Origin: Bradyrhizobium sp. Ghvi
Lineage (GTDB): Bacteria > Pseudomonadota > Alphaproteobacteria > Rhizobiales > Xanthobacteraceae
Reading direction: 5' to 3'
Assembly: GCF_900115265.1 (NCBI RefSeq)
Contig: NZ_FOVU01000001.1
Coordinates: forward strand, 965,001 to 1,029,000
Length of the DNA stretch: 64,000 nt
A program made the translations under genes and the position numbers. Position 1 is the stretch's first letter. Every line of letters begins with the position of its first letter. Below are positions 32,315-41,863 of the stretch, in pieces. The notes below the pieces were generated by a model that saw nothing but the letters and a program-made list of their open reading frames with translations, made no database searches and had not been told where the DNA came from.

Positions 32315-33055
32315 ATGCATACGATCGTACTGGCCACCCAAAAGGGTGGCAGTGGCAAGAGCACGCTCGCCATCGGCCTCGCGCTGGCTGCCAAGCAGGC
32401 CGGCTTCACCGTCCGCCTGATCGAGACCGACCCGCAGGGCACCCTCTCCAACTGGCAGCGCCGCCGCAACAGCGACGACATCGTCGTCGAGCCGATCTAT
32501 CACGCCGCCGATTTCGCGCCGCGGCTGACGATGCTGGCCGACAGCGGCCTCCAGCTCGCGATCGTCGACACTGCCGCCGGCCTTTCCGCCGCGACCACCG
32601 CCGCGATCCGCTATTCCGACCTCTGCCTGATTCCGGCCCGCCCGAGCGTCGCCGACATCGAGGCGACCGTCTCCACCCTCAGCGTCGCACGCGCCTGGAA
32701 GCGTTCCTACAGCTTCGTGTTGAACCAGACGCCGATCCGCGGCCAGCGCATCGACAATGCCGCGAGCGCGCTCGCCGAGGAAGCCGCGCTCGATGTTGCC
32801 GAGGTGCTCGCACGGCCGTTGATCGTGATGCGCAATGACCACCAGGACTCGCTTGCGTGCGGCCTCGCGGTCAGCGAATTCGCGCCGAACGGCAAGTCGG
32901 CGGACGAGATCCGCGGCCTCTGGCGCTGGATCGAGGCCCGTCTCGATCTCTCCGCCGGCAATCTCTTGATCGATCAGGTCATGTCGGCAGCCGAGTGCAT
33001 GTTGCACGCCGCGAGCGAGCCCGCGGCGGACGAAACCACGACCCTGGCGTCCTGA
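32315..33055 (+). CDS. Orphan ParA-family ATPase
   Basis: A 246-residue ParA/MinD-type ATPase. The deviant Walker A QKGGSGKST is at residue 9, followed by ETDPQGTLSNWQRRR and the Walker B-like LAIVDTAAGLS. No parB, parS-like site or replication gene is nearby, so it is not the chromosomal parA. The order with no partner and the short length suggest one of the orphan ParA proteins that position other cargo in alphaproteobacteria. The ATG at 32315 has the Walker loop right behind it; the frame is open upstream, but I see no convincing earlier start. Confidence 0.85.
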   Translation: MHTIVLATQKGGSGKSTLAIGLALAAKQAGFTVRLIETDPQGTLSNWQRRRNSDDIVVEPIYHAADFAPRLTMLADSGLQLAIVDTAAGLSAATTAAIRYSDLCLIPARPSVADIEATVSTLSVARAWKRSYSFVLNQTPIRGQRIDNAASALAEEAALDVAEVLARPLIVMRNDHQDSLACGLAVSEFAPNGKSADEIRGLWRWIEARLDLSAGNLLIDQVMSAAECMLHAASEPAADETTTLAS

Positions 33056-33170
33056 GCGGGGGCTCGAGACCCAGGGGCTCTTCGCTATCCGGTGATGAGC
33101 CCAAGCGACGAAGCAATCCGGCCCCCAGCCCTGCCGGATTGCTTCGCTTCGCGTCGAACGCCATCTGTCC

Positions 33171-33251
33171 GTCATGCCCGTTGTCCCGGGCATCCACGTC
33201 TTGGCTACAAGAAGACAGAACGTGGATGGCCGGGACAAGCCCGGCCATGAC
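33171..33251. repeat. Dispersed palindromic repeat, family B
   Basis: Second full copy of the unit at 23211-23296, with GTCATGCCCGTTGTCCCGGG and the closing GGACAAGCCCGGCCATGAC. Between orphan parA and the broken acetyltransferase. Confidence 0.85.
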
Positions 33252-33275
33252 GCCGGGGCGACATTATCTCCCAAA

Positions 33276-33829
33276 TCACGTCCTGCCGCGCAGCCAAGCC
33301 TCACGCCGCACGATCCATCGCTCGGACTTCGACTGCCCGCCATGATGGGCGAGCTCGATGAAGCCAACGAATTCCGCACCGGTCTTCTGCTTGACCCGGC
33401 GCGAGGCCTCATTGGTGACGGCGTTGCAGACGTAGAAATGGTCAAGACCGAGTGTGAGGAACGCGAAATCGTTCACCGCGGTAATCGCCTCCGTCATCAA
33501 GCCGCGCCCCCAGTACGGTTCAGCCAGCCAGAAGCCGCGATTGCCTTTGGCGCCGTCGGCACCGGGACGGAAATGAATGTTGCCGATCGCCTCGCCGTCC
33601 CGCCCTTGAGCACCAGGACTCAATGATTAATCTCCTCGCCGGCCGAGATCCGCTCGAGCTGCGAGCGGACGAAGGTTTCCGCACCATCAGCCGGATACGG
33701 CCAGGGCACGACGACCGCAAGGTGCCGGATGATATTCCAATTGTCGAAATGGCGCTGGATCGCCGGCGCATCGGACAATGCGAGCGGACGTAGGATCAGC
33801 CGTTCGGTCTCAAGCTGCGGCGTCTGCAT
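33276..33829 (-). pseudogene. Broken GNAT acetyltransferase (RimJ-like)
   Basis: The two halves join to a complete RimJ-like acetyltransferase. The first half, from ATG 33829, reads LETERLILRPLALSDAPAIQ ... ISAGEEINH and stops at TGA 33622-33620 where the family has Trp (NHW). About 20 bases later a G is missing in the run GGGCGGGACGG, which moves the frame; the second half then reads DGEAIGNIHFRP ... FWLAEPYWGRGLMTEAI ... NEASRRVKQKTGAEFVGF to 33276. Thus two separate lesions, a nonsense codon and a one-base deletion. No product with acetyltransferase activity is expected. Confidence 0.8.
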
Positions 33830-33835
33830 GGCCTG

Positions 33836-34741
33836 CTATTTCTGACATTTCGGGCACCAGAAGGTCGAGCGGCCGTTCTGGGTGAAGCGCTTGATGGTGC
33901 CGCCGCAGCGCGGCGTCTTGCAGGTCTCACCCTCGCGGTCATAGACCTTGAACGAATGCTGGAAATAGCCGAGCTCGCCCGAAGTCTGGCGATGGTCGCG
34001 CAAGGACGAACCGCCCGCCTCGATGGCATCGTTCAGCACGGTGTGGATGGCGCTGACCAATCTCTTCGCATGATCCGTCGGCTCGCCCCCGGCAACGCTT
34101 TTGCGTTGTCCGGCCTTTGTCGAAAGCGTCGCTGCGATCCGGCGCGGTGACAGATGCGAGCGGTGCAGCGCTTCGCAGACATAGATGTTGCCGAGCCCTG
34201 CGACCACGCGCTGGTCGAGCAACGCGGCCTTCAGGCTGGTGGTCTTGCCTGCGCAGGCACGCGCCAGCATCGCGGCATCGAACTCGTTGCCGAGCGGTTC
34301 GGGACCGAGATCGCGCAGCAACGGCTCGTCGTCGAGGGCATTGCGCGCGATCACTTTCATGTAACCGAAGCGGCGCGGATCGTTGAAGACGATGTCGGCG
34401 CCTGACGACATTCGAAACAGCACGTGGTCATGCGCGGAGTCCTTGCCCCTGGGATAGTGAAACTCGCCTGATACGGCCTCGTCGTCCGGCTTGATGACGC
34501 GAAACGAGCCCGACATTCCCAGATGCATCAGCAGCACGTCACCGGAGGCGAGATCGGCCATGAGATATTTTGCACGGCGGCCGAGGCCCGTGACGATCTG
34601 TCCCTGGAGCCGGTCCACGAAGTCGGGCTGGAACGGAAAGCGCAAATCCGGCCTGCGGGCCTCCGCAACGATGATTTTGGCCCCCTCCATAACGGGCTGA
34701 AGGCCGCGGCGGACGGTCTCGACTTCGGGCAATTCAGGCAT
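33836..34741 (-). CDS. mutM: Formamidopyrimidine-DNA glycosylase
   Basis: MutM (Fpg) removes 8-oxoguanine and ring-opened purines from DNA. The 301-residue protein begins with [14 protein letters not shown], with Pro2 as the catalytic amine and Glu3. It has the Lys-containing loop [17 protein letters not shown], the helix-two-turn-helix ([21 protein letters not shown] in pieces) and the C-terminal zinc finger (CKTPRCGG ... FWCPKCQK). It is divergent from ubiE, the order found in many alphaproteobacteria. The broken acetyltransferase starts 6 bases downstream of its stop on the same strand. Confidence 0.97.
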   Translation of the reverse strand: MPELPEVETVRRGLQPVMEGAKIIVAEARRPDLRFPFQPDFVDRLQGQIVTGLGRRAKYLMADLASGDVLLMHLGMSGSFRVIKPDDEAVSGEFHYPRGKDSAHDHVLFRMSSGADIVFNDPRRFGYMKVIARNALDDEPLLRDLGPEPLGNEFDAAMLARACAGKTTSLKAALLDQRVVAGLGNIYVCEALHRSHLSPRRIAATLSTKAGQRKSVAGGEPTDHAKRLVSAIHTVLNDAIEAGGSSLRDHRQTSGELGYFQHSFKVYDREGETCKTPRCGGTIKRFTQNGRSTFWCPKCQK

Positions 34742-34822
34742 GGTCAGGCATTCACCTTATGAGGGCGGTGTGATAGCGCCATTGCGGCGGGCGGGCTATG
34801 GTCCGCCCAGTGGAGTAGAGTA

Positions 34823-35584
34823 ATGGATCGGCCGGGCGAAACCACGCATTTTGGCTTCAAAGACGTCCCCCTGGGGGACAAGCAGACGCTGGTGAACGAT
34901 GTGTTTCACAGCGTGGCGTCGCGCTATGATCTGATGAACGACCTGATGTCCGGTGGCCTGCACCGGGTCTGGAAGGACATCATGATCAACGCGCTGGATC
35001 CGCCGCGAAGCGACCGGCCGTTCAAACTGCTCGACGTGGCCGGCGGCACCGGCGACATCTCGTTCCGTGCCGCCAAGGCGGCAGGCCCAGGCTTCCATGC
35101 CACCGTCTGCGACATCAATTCCGACATGCTGGCGGTGGGCCGCGAGCGCGCCGCCAAGCGCCGCCTCGAGACCCAGGTCGATTTCGTCGAAGGCAATGCC
35201 GAAGCGCTCGCCTTCGCCGACCGCAGCTTCGACGCATATACGATCGCTTTCGGCATCCGCAACGTGCCGCAGATCGACAAGGCGCTGCGCGAGGCCTATC
35301 GGGTGCTGAAACCCGGCAGCCGCTTCCTGTGCCTTGAATTCTCGACCGTCGAGATGCCCGGGCTCGACAAGCTCTACGATTTGTTCTCGTTCAAGGTGAT
35401 TCCGCCGCTCGGGCGCATGGTCACGGGCGACGCCGAATCCTACCAATATCTCGTCGAATCGATCCGCAAGTTTCCAAAGCCGAACGTCTTCGCCGACATG
35501 ATCCGCGACGCCGGCTTCTCGCGCGTCGGCTTTCAGACACTGACCGGCGGCATCGTCGCACTGCATTCAGGCTGGCGTTTGTGA
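34823..35584 (+). CDS. ubiE: Ubiquinone/menaquinone C-methyltransferase UbiE
   Basis: UbiE is the SAM-dependent C-methyltransferase of ubiquinone synthesis. The 253-residue protein has [20 protein letters not shown], the SAM loop [17 protein letters not shown], the family signature [20 protein letters not shown], and [20 protein letters not shown] motif (written here [17 protein letters not shown]). Its stop overlaps the GTG start of ubiB, so both quinone genes are made together. They lead the ubiE-ubiB-coaBC-dut run. Confidence 0.97.
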   Translation: MDRPGETTHFGFKDVPLGDKQTLVNDVFHSVASRYDLMNDLMSGGLHRVWKDIMINALDPPRSDRPFKLLDVAGGTGDISFRAAKAAGPGFHATVCDINSDMLAVGRERAAKRRLETQVDFVEGNAEALAFADRSFDAYTIAFGIRNVPQIDKALREAYRVLKPGSRFLCLEFSTVEMPGLDKLYDLFSFKVIPPLGRMVTGDAESYQYLVESIRKFPKPNVFADMIRDAGFSRVGFQTLTGGIVALHSGWRL

Positions 35585-37155
35585 TTTCTGCCATCACCCA
35601 CATTTCGCGCCTGATCCGCGCCGCGTTCGTGTTTGCGCGCGAGGGCGTGTTCGGCTCCGTCGACCCGAGCCTGGTGCCGCCGCCCGGACAGCTCGCGCTG
35701 AAGCTTGCACGCCTCGTCGAACGCCGCAGCGCCAAGCAGGGCCCACGGATCTCGCGCGCACTGACGCGGATGGGCCCGGCCTATCTGAAGCTCGGGCAAT
35801 TCCTGGCGACCCGCCCTGACGTCGTCGGCGTGGTCATGGCGCGCGATCTCGAAAGCCTGCAGGACCGGCTGCCGCCGTTCTCGCAAGCCGAAGCGGAAGC
35901 GGCGATCACCACCTCGCTGGAGCGTCCGCTGATGGATGTGTTCGCCAGCTTCGGGCCGCCGGTCGCGGCCGCTTCGATCGCGCAGGTGCATCGCGGCGAG
36001 GTCGAGCGTGACGGCATCCTCAGGCCCGTCGCGATCAAGGTGCTCAGGCCCAACGTCGCCGCGCGCTTCCGCCGCGATCTCTCCGATTTCTTCTACGTCG
36101 CACACAAGGCGGAGGCCTATTCGGCCGAGGCGCGGCGACTGCGACTGATCGAGGTCATCAACACCATGTCGCGCTCGGTCGCGATGGAGATGGACCTGCG
36201 GCTCGAGGCTGCCGCGTTGTCGGAAATGGCCGAGAACACGCAGGACGATCCTGACTTCCGCGTGCCTGCCGTCGACTGGGACCGCACCACCCACAACGTG
36301 CTGACGATGGAGTGGATCGACGGCATCGCACTGAACGACCACAAGCGCCTCGAAGAGGCGCAGGTCGATTTGCCCGATCTCGGCCGCAAGATCATCCAGA
36401 GCTTCCTGCGCCACGCGCTGCGTGACGGGTTCTTCCACGCCGACATGCATCCGGGCAATCTGTTCCTCGATGACGCCGGCCGCCTCGTCGCGGTCGACTT
36501 CGGCATCATGGGCCGGCTCGGCATGAAGGAGCGGCGCTTCCTCGCCGAAATCCTGCTCGGCTTCATCACCCGTGATTATCGCCGCGTTGCCGAAGTGCAT
36601 TTCGAGGCGGGCTACGTGCCGGCGCACCATTCGGTGGAGAATTTCGCGCAGGCCATCCGCGCCATCGGCGAGCCGATCCACAACCGCACCGCCGAGGAGA
36701 TCTCGATGGCGCGGCTGCTGACGCTGCTGCTCGAAGTCACCGGCCTGTTCGACATGACGACGCGGCCAGAGCTGATCCTGTTGCAGAAGACAATGGTGGT
36801 GGTCGAAGGCGTCGCGCGCAGCTTCGATCCCAAGCTAGACATCTGGAGGGTCGCCGACCCAGTCGTGCGCGAATGGATCGAGCGCAACCTCGGCCCCATC
36901 GGCCGGGTACAGGGCGCGCTCGCCGGCGGCGGCGAGCTCGCCAAGGTGCTGATGCGCCTGCCTGACATCGCTGAGCGCTCGGTGAAGGTGCTGGAGCAGC
37001 TCGAGACCATGACGCGGGAAGGCATCCGACTGTCGCCGGAGAGCATCGCCGCGATGGGACGCAGCGAGGGCCGCAAGAACCGCTGGCGCACCGTGGCGGT
37101 CTGGATCATCGCCGTGACCTTCATCGGCATCCTGATCGCCGTCCGGAATCTCTGA
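35581..37155 (+). CDS. ubiB: UbiB, ABC1/ADCK-type atypical kinase of ubiquinone synthesis
   Basis: A 524-residue UbiB family protein. It shows the KxGQ motif in [17 protein letters not shown], the Ala-rich nucleotide loop [13 protein letters not shown], the catalytic loop [27 protein letters not shown] in pieces (His-Asp then Asp-Phe-Gly), and two hydrophobic segments at the very C-terminus ([20 protein letters not shown]). UbiB has ATPase activity and assists ubiquinone synthesis at the inner membrane. The GTG start overlaps the ubiE stop. coaBC begins 72 bases after its end, with the two operator-like palindromes in that gap. Confidence 0.96.
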   Translation: MISAITHISRLIRAAFVFAREGVFGSVDPSLVPPPGQLALKLARLVERRSAKQGPRISRALTRMGPAYLKLGQFLATRPDVVGVVMARDLESLQDRLPPFSQAEAEAAITTSLERPLMDVFASFGPPVAAASIAQVHRGEVERDGILRPVAIKVLRPNVAARFRRDLSDFFYVAHKAEAYSAEARRLRLIEVINTMSRSVAMEMDLRLEAAALSEMAENTQDDPDFRVPAVDWDRTTHNVLTMEWIDGIALNDHKRLEEAQVDLPDLGRKIIQSFLRHALRDGFFHADMHPGNLFLDDAGRLVAVDFGIMGRLGMKERRFLAEILLGFITRDYRRVAEVHFEAGYVPAHHSVENFAQAIRAIGEPIHNRTAEEISMARLLTLLLEVTGLFDMTTRPELILLQKTMVVVEGVARSFDPKLDIWRVADPVVREWIERNLGPIGRVQGALAGGGELAKVLMRLPDIAERSVKVLEQLETMTREGIRLSPESIAAMGRSEGRKNRWRTVAVWIIAVTFIGILIAVRNL

Positions 37156-37167
37156 TTGCCAAAAGCT

Positions 37168-37207
37168 TGATTGCATTGCAATCATACGGATGATAGCATC
37201 GCTATCA
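37168..37207 (+). promoter_or_regulatory. Twin FitA-type operators overlapping the coaBC promoter
   Basis: Two perfect 7-3-7 palindromes: TGATTGCATTGCAATCA at 37168-37184 and TGATAGCATCGCTATCA at 37191-37207, centres 23 bases apart. The facing halves read TGCAATCA and TGATAGCA, very close to the half-sites (TGCTATCA and TGATAGCA) known for FitA. A possible promoter, TTGCAT at 37171 and TAGCAT at 37194 with a 17-base spacer, is covered by both sites. A GGAGGGG ribosome site follows at 37217. Confidence 0.75.
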
Positions 37208-37227
37208 ATCCGTGCTGGAGGGGCGTC

Positions 37228-38676
37228 ATGGCAAGCCTGACCATCCGCAAGCTCGACGACGCCGTCAAAACCTATTTGCGGCTGCGATCGGCGAGGAATC
37301 GCCGGTCAGTGGAGGAAGAGGTCCGGGTCATCCTGCGGGACCTGATCGAGGGCCGCGGAGAGCCGCCGACGCCGTTTTCGGCGCCCCCGGCGTCATCCAG
37401 CGGTCCGGCGCCCCAGCGCACCGGCGCCCTCCCCGAGGCCAGCATCACCCTGATCATCGGCGGCGGTATCGCCGCCTACAAGTCGCTCGACCTGATCCGC
37501 CGGCTGAAGGAGCGCCGCATCGAGGTTCGTTGCGTGCTGACCAAGGCGGCTCAGCAATTCGTCACCCCGATGGCGGCGAGCGCGCTCTCGCATGAGCGCG
37601 TCTACACCGACCTGTTCGATCCCCAGAGCGAGTTCGACGCTGGCCATATCCGTCTCGCGCGTGACTGCGATCTGATCGTGGTGGCGCCGGCAACCGCCGA
37701 TCTGATGGCAAAAATGGCGAACGGCCATGCCGACGATCTCGCCAGCGCGATCCTGCTCGCGACCAACAGAAAAATCCTGCTGGCGCCGGCGATGAATCCG
37801 CTGATGTGGAACAATGCCGCGACCCGCCGCAACGTCGCGCAGCTGCAGCGCGACGGCGCGGTGCTGATCGGCCCCAATTCCGGCGAGATGGCCGAAGCGG
37901 GCGAGGCCGGAATCGGCCGCATGTCCGAAGCGATCGAGATTGCCAATGCCGCCGAGAAATTGCTGCGGCCGCCGGTACCGCGCCCGCTCGCCGGTAAGCG
38001 CGTGCTGATCACCGCAGGCCCGACGCACGAGCCCATCGATCCGGTGCGCTATATCGCCAATCGCTCCTCCGGCAAGCAGGGCTTTGCCATTGCCGCCGCC
38101 GCGCAGGCCGCGGGCGCGGAGGTGGTCCTGGTGAGCGGCCCGGTCGATCTCGACGACCCCGCCGGCGTGACGGTGAAGCACGTCGAATCGGCGCGGCAGA
38201 TGCTGGAGCAGGTGCAGACAGCACTGCCCGCTGACATCGCGATCTTCGCGGCTGCCGTCGCCGACTGGCGCGTCGCCAATGAAGGCGAGCAGAAGCTGAA
38301 GAAGACTTCGGCCGGCATGCCGCCGCTTCAGCTGGTCGAGAACCCCGATATTCTCGCCACGATCTCCAAGCTGGTCGAGAAGCGCCCGCCGCTGGTGATC
38401 GGCTTTGCCGCCGAGACCGAGCACCTGATCGACAACGCCAAGACCAAGCTCGCCCGCAAGGGCTGCGACTGGATCGTCGCCAACGACGTCTCGCCCGCCA
38501 CCGGCGTGATGGGCGGCGACCGCAACACCGTGCACCTCATCAGCAAGAATGCTGAGAACAACAACGAGATCACAGTTGATTCCTGGCCTGTCATGACCAA
38601 GGAACAGGTCGCCATAGAGCTGGTCGCGCACATCGTGAAAAGCGTGACCAAGAAATCTCCGGAGCCGGCATCTTGA
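37228..38676 (+). CDS. coaBC: CoaBC with N-terminal FitA-like DNA-binding domain
   Basis: A 482-residue fusion. Residues 1-45 form a ribbon-helix-helix domain of FitA type ([20 protein letters not shown], then [19 protein letters not shown]). A Pro/Ser-rich linker (46-70) leads to CoaC, the flavoprotein decarboxylase (about 72-250, [13 protein letters not shown] with the active His, [10 protein letters not shown]), and CoaB, the CTP-dependent phosphopantothenate-cysteine ligase (about 255-480, [25 protein letters not shown] in pieces; [14 protein letters not shown]). Both enzyme halves look intact except that the Cys of the usual ACGxxGxGRM loop is absent ([14 protein letters not shown]). The DNA-binding domain and the operators in front suggest self-repression. 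dut overlaps its stop. Confidence 0.93.
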   Translation: MASLTIRKLDDAVKTYLRLRSARNRRSVEEEVRVILRDLIEGRGEPPTPFSAPPASSSGPAPQRTGALPEASITLIIGGGIAAYKSLDLIRRLKERRIEVRCVLTKAAQQFVTPMAASALSHERVYTDLFDPQSEFDAGHIRLARDCDLIVVAPATADLMAKMANGHADDLASAILLATNRKILLAPAMNPLMWNNAATRRNVAQLQRDGAVLIGPNSGEMAEAGEAGIGRMSEAIEIANAAEKLLRPPVPRPLAGKRVLITAGPTHEPIDPVRYIANRSSGKQGFAIAAAAQAAGAEVVLVSGPVDLDDPAGVTVKHVESARQMLEQVQTALPADIAIFAAAVADWRVANEGEQKLKKTSAGMPPLQLVENPDILATISKLVEKRPPLVIGFAAETEHLIDNAKTKLARKGCDWIVANDVSPATGVMGGDRNTVHLISKNAENNNEITVDSWPVMTKEQVAIELVAHIVKSVTKKSPEPAS

Positions 38677-39131
38677 GCAACAAAATCACGGTCGAACTGC
38701 AGCGCCTGCCCCACGCGGAAGGCTTAGCCCTGCCGGCCTATCAGAGCGCGGGGGCCGCCGGCCTCGATTTGATGGCGGCGGTGCCGGAGGGCGAGCCGAT
38801 GACGCTCGCACCGGGCCAGTTCGCGCTGGTGCCGACAGGACTTGCGATCGCCCTGCCATCAGGACATGAGGCCCAGGTGCGGCCGCGTTCAGGACTTGCC
38901 GCCAAGCACGGCGTTACCGTGCTGAACACGCCCGGCACTATCGACGCGGACTATCGCGGCGAGATCAAGGTGATCCTGATCAACCACGGCGCCAGCCCAT
39001 TCGTGATCAATCGCGGCGAGCGCATCGCGCAGATGGTGATCGCGCCGGTGCTCCAAGCTTCTCTGGTTCCGGTGGCGACACTGTCCTCGACCAATCGCGG
39101 CGCCGGCGGTTTCGGCTCGACGGGGCGATAG
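38673..39131 (+). CDS. dut: dUTP diphosphatase
   Basis: Dut hydrolyses dUTP to dUMP and keeps uracil out of DNA. All five trimeric dUTPase motifs are present in 152 residues: [28 protein letters not shown] with the catalytic Asp, RIAQMV, and [10 protein letters not shown]. The TTG start at 38673 overlaps the coaBC stop codon (TTGA), which I accept because the protein begins right there and no later start gives the first beta strand. coaBC and dut are thus coupled, as in many alphaproteobacteria. Confidence 0.96.
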   Translation: MSNKITVELQRLPHAEGLALPAYQSAGAAGLDLMAAVPEGEPMTLAPGQFALVPTGLAIALPSGHEAQVRPRSGLAAKHGVTVLNTPGTIDADYRGEIKVILINHGASPFVINRGERIAQMVIAPVLQASLVPVATLSSTNRGAGGFGSTGR

Positions 39132-39358
39132 CAGCGGCGCTTTCTCCGCATCAGCGCGGTGCGACCGACCGAATCATCCGCGGAACTACGTGAACCTGGA
39201 ACTCCACACTCGGCATTTTTGTGGGGCCGCCTTTGCGTTCACGATCTGGACTCTTACCGGTGGAGTCGCGGTGAGGGTATTGTCTTTTGATTCGCGCGCG
39301 GCGGGGGTCGCCGCGCGAAAATTCGTGCGGTCTTGAACTCCGCGGTCTTGGGGCAACT

Positions 39359-41863
39359 ATGTCAGGCGTGATCGGGTCGATGCGTCGGACGCTGTTGTCG
39401 TGCACATCGTTGGCGCGCAACGGCTTGTTGGGAGGCGCTCTCGCAGCGCTGCTGCCGGCTGAGCCGGCGAAGGCCGCCGATCTCGTCGACACGCTCTCGA
39501 TATTGCTGGATTTCAACCGGCAGGAGCTCGCGGTGCTGGCCACCGCGCTGGCTTTGCTCGGCTTCTCGGTCATGGCCGCGATCCTCTTGATGCGCACACG
39601 CGTGCGCACCGCCACGAGCGAGGCGGCGCTGCGCGGGCGAATCAGGGAACTCCAGTTGCAGGCCGACCGCTTCGGCGCGCTGCTGTTCGCCGAACCGCAG
39701 GTCCTGATCTCCTGGCCGGCGGGCGACGATCGCGCGCAGATCTCCGGCGACCTCTCCATGGTGCTGCCGCGCGATTCCTCGCCCCAGCGCGTGCTCGCCT
39801 TCGGAACCTGGCTGCCGCCGGAACCGGCGCTCCAGATGGATCACGCCGTCGACGGCTTGCGCGAACGCGGCGACGGCTTTCAGCTTACGCTGACCACCGC
39901 CAACGGCCACATGCTGGAAGCGATCGGCCGCGCCATCGGCGGCCAGGCCATCGTCCGGATTCGCGAATTGTCCGGCCTGCGGCGCGATTTGGCCGAGACC
40001 AATCTGCGCTACAAGGCGCTCTCCGACGAAACCGAGATGCTGCGCGGCTTCGCCGCTGCTGCGCCGTGGCCGATCTGGGCCAAGGCCGAGAACGGCACCC
40101 TGACCTTCGCCAATCCGGCCTATGTCCGTGCCACCGAAGCGACCAGCATCGCTGACGCCCAGGACCGCAAGCTCGAGCTGCTCGACAGCGCCGATCGCAC
40201 CGCCATGGAGCGCGGTCTGAAAGAGGCCGCTCATTTCACCTCGCGCCTGCCGATCGTGATCGGCGGCGAGCGGCGCATGTATGACGTGCGCGCCGTCAAT
40301 GTCGGCCATGGCAGCGTCGGCGTGGCGATCGATGCCAGCGAGGCCGATGCGCTGAGTGCGGCCCTGGTGCGGATGGCGGAGGCGCATCGCCGCACGCTCG
40401 ACCAGCTCTCGTCAGGCGTTGCCGTGTTCGACGGCCAGCGGCGGCTCGCCTTCTGCAACGATTCCTACCGGCGGCTGTGGAATCTGGACCGCACCTTCCT
40501 CGACACCAACCCTGATGATTCCAGCGTGCTCGACCAGCTCCGCGCCGCGCGCAAATTGCCGGAGCAGCCGGACTTCCGCGCCTGGAAGGCCAAGCTGCAC
40601 GAGGCCTATCGCGCGGTCGAGGCTGCCAAGGACACCTGGTACCTGCCCGACGGCCGCGCGCTGTCCGTCGTCACCACGCCCAACCCTGAAGGCGGCGTCA
40701 CCTATTTGTTCGACGACGTCACCGAAAGCCTCGAGCTCGCCCGCCGCTTCGACGGCATGATCCGGGTCCAGCGCGAGACGCTGGACAGCCTTGCCGAGGG
40801 CGTCGCCGTGTTCGGCAGCAACGGCAAGGCGCAGCTGTTCAATCCGGCGTTCTTGAGGATGTGGAAGCTCTCGAACGACGCCATGCGCGAGGAGCCGCAT
40901 ATCCAGACCGTCGAGGGCTGGTGCCATCAGCTGTTCGACGATCCCGCGGTCTGGCGCCAGATCCGCGAGGCCATCACCTCGATCGAGAATCGCGCCGACG
41001 TGCCGATCAAGCTGGAGCGCAAAGACGGCAGCGTGCTCGACGGCATGATCCGTCCGCTGCATGACGGCGCGACCATGCTGACCTTCCTCGACATCACCGA
41101 CACCGAGAACGTCGAGCGCGCGCTGCGCGAGCGCAACGAGGCGCTGGAGACGGCCGACCAGATGAAGGTGGATTTCGTCCACCACGTTTCCTACGAGCTG
41201 CGCTCGCCGCTCACCACCATCATCGGCTTCGCGCATTTCCTCAGCGACCCCTCGACCGGGCCGCTGACGCCGAAGCAGGCCGAATATCTCGACTACGTCA
41301 CCAAATCGACCAACGCGCTGCTGGCGCTGACCAACAACATCCTCGATCTCGCCACCATCGACGCCGGCGCGATGAAGCTGGAGCTCGGCCCGGTCGACGT
41401 CAGCAAGACCATCGAGCTCGCCGCCGAAGGCATCCAGGACCGCCTCGCCACCGACCGCATCCGTCTCAAGGTCGAGATCGCGCCCGATGTCGGCAGCTTC
41501 ATCGGCGACGAGAAGCGGGTGGTCCAGGTGCTCTATAACCTGCTCGCCAACGCCGTGGGCTTCTCGCCGCAGGATTCCACCGTCGGGATCAGCGCGCGCC
41601 GCACCGAACGCAGCGTGGTCTTCATTGTGACAGATTCCGGACCTGGAATACCCGCCGATATGAAGGACAAGGTGTTCAACTGGTTCGAGAGCCGCTCGCA
41701 GGGCTCGCGTCATCGCGGCGCCGGGCTCGGCCTGTCGCTGGTGCGCTCCTTCGTCGAGCTGCATGGCGGCAAGGTGCGGGTGGATTCGGTGGTCGGCAAG
41801 GGCACCGTCGTCACTTGCGACTTCCCGACCGACCAGGCGGCGCATCGCGATGCCGCCGAATGA
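39359..41863 (+). CDS. divL: DivL-type tyrosine pseudo-kinase / cell-cycle sensor
   Basis: An 834-residue membrane sensor. A hydrophobic N-terminus and a second segment near 60-80 (LAVLATALALLGFSVMAAIL) anchor it; several PAS domains follow (about 150-560). In the DHp helix the motif FVHHVSYELRSPLTTIIGF has Tyr612 where histidine kinases have the phospho-accepting His (SHELRTPL). The catalytic domain is complete (LLANAVGFSP, DSGPGIPADMKDKVFNWF, GAGLGLSLVRSF). This Tyr is the hallmark of DivL, which in Caulobacter controls CckA and the CtrA pathway. The downstream neighbours tsaE and amgK support it. ATG 39359 chosen over a more upstream frame opening. Confidence 0.88.
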   Translation: MSGVIGSMRRTLLSCTSLARNGLLGGALAALLPAEPAKAADLVDTLSILLDFNRQELAVLATALALLGFSVMAAILLMRTRVRTATSEAALRGRIRELQLQADRFGALLFAEPQVLISWPAGDDRAQISGDLSMVLPRDSSPQRVLAFGTWLPPEPALQMDHAVDGLRERGDGFQLTLTTANGHMLEAIGRAIGGQAIVRIRELSGLRRDLAETNLRYKALSDETEMLRGFAAAAPWPIWAKAENGTLTFANPAYVRATEATSIADAQDRKLELLDSADRTAMERGLKEAAHFTSRLPIVIGGERRMYDVRAVNVGHGSVGVAIDASEADALSAALVRMAEAHRRTLDQLSSGVAVFDGQRRLAFCNDSYRRLWNLDRTFLDTNPDDSSVLDQLRAARKLPEQPDFRAWKAKLHEAYRAVEAAKDTWYLPDGRALSVVTTPNPEGGVTYLFDDVTESLELARRFDGMIRVQRETLDSLAEGVAVFGSNGKAQLFNPAFLRMWKLSNDAMREEPHIQTVEGWCHQLFDDPAVWRQIREAITSIENRADVPIKLERKDGSVLDGMIRPLHDGATMLTFLDITDTENVERALRERNEALETADQMKVDFVHHVSYELRSPLTTIIGFAHFLSDPSTGPLTPKQAEYLDYVTKSTNALLALTNNILDLATIDAGAMKLELGPVDVSKTIELAAEGIQDRLATDRIRLKVEIAPDVGSFIGDEKRVVQVLYNLLANAVGFSPQDSTVGISARRTERSVVFIVTDSGPGIPADMKDKVFNWFESRSQGSRHRGAGLGLSLVRSFVELHGGKVRVDSVVGKGTVVTCDFPTDQAAHRDAAE

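Noticed and set aside
37228..37365. A separate antitoxin gene with a PIN toxin partner before coaBC
   Set aside because: The ribbon-helix-helix part runs in frame without a stop into CoaC, and no PIN-domain gene is present on either strand nearby.
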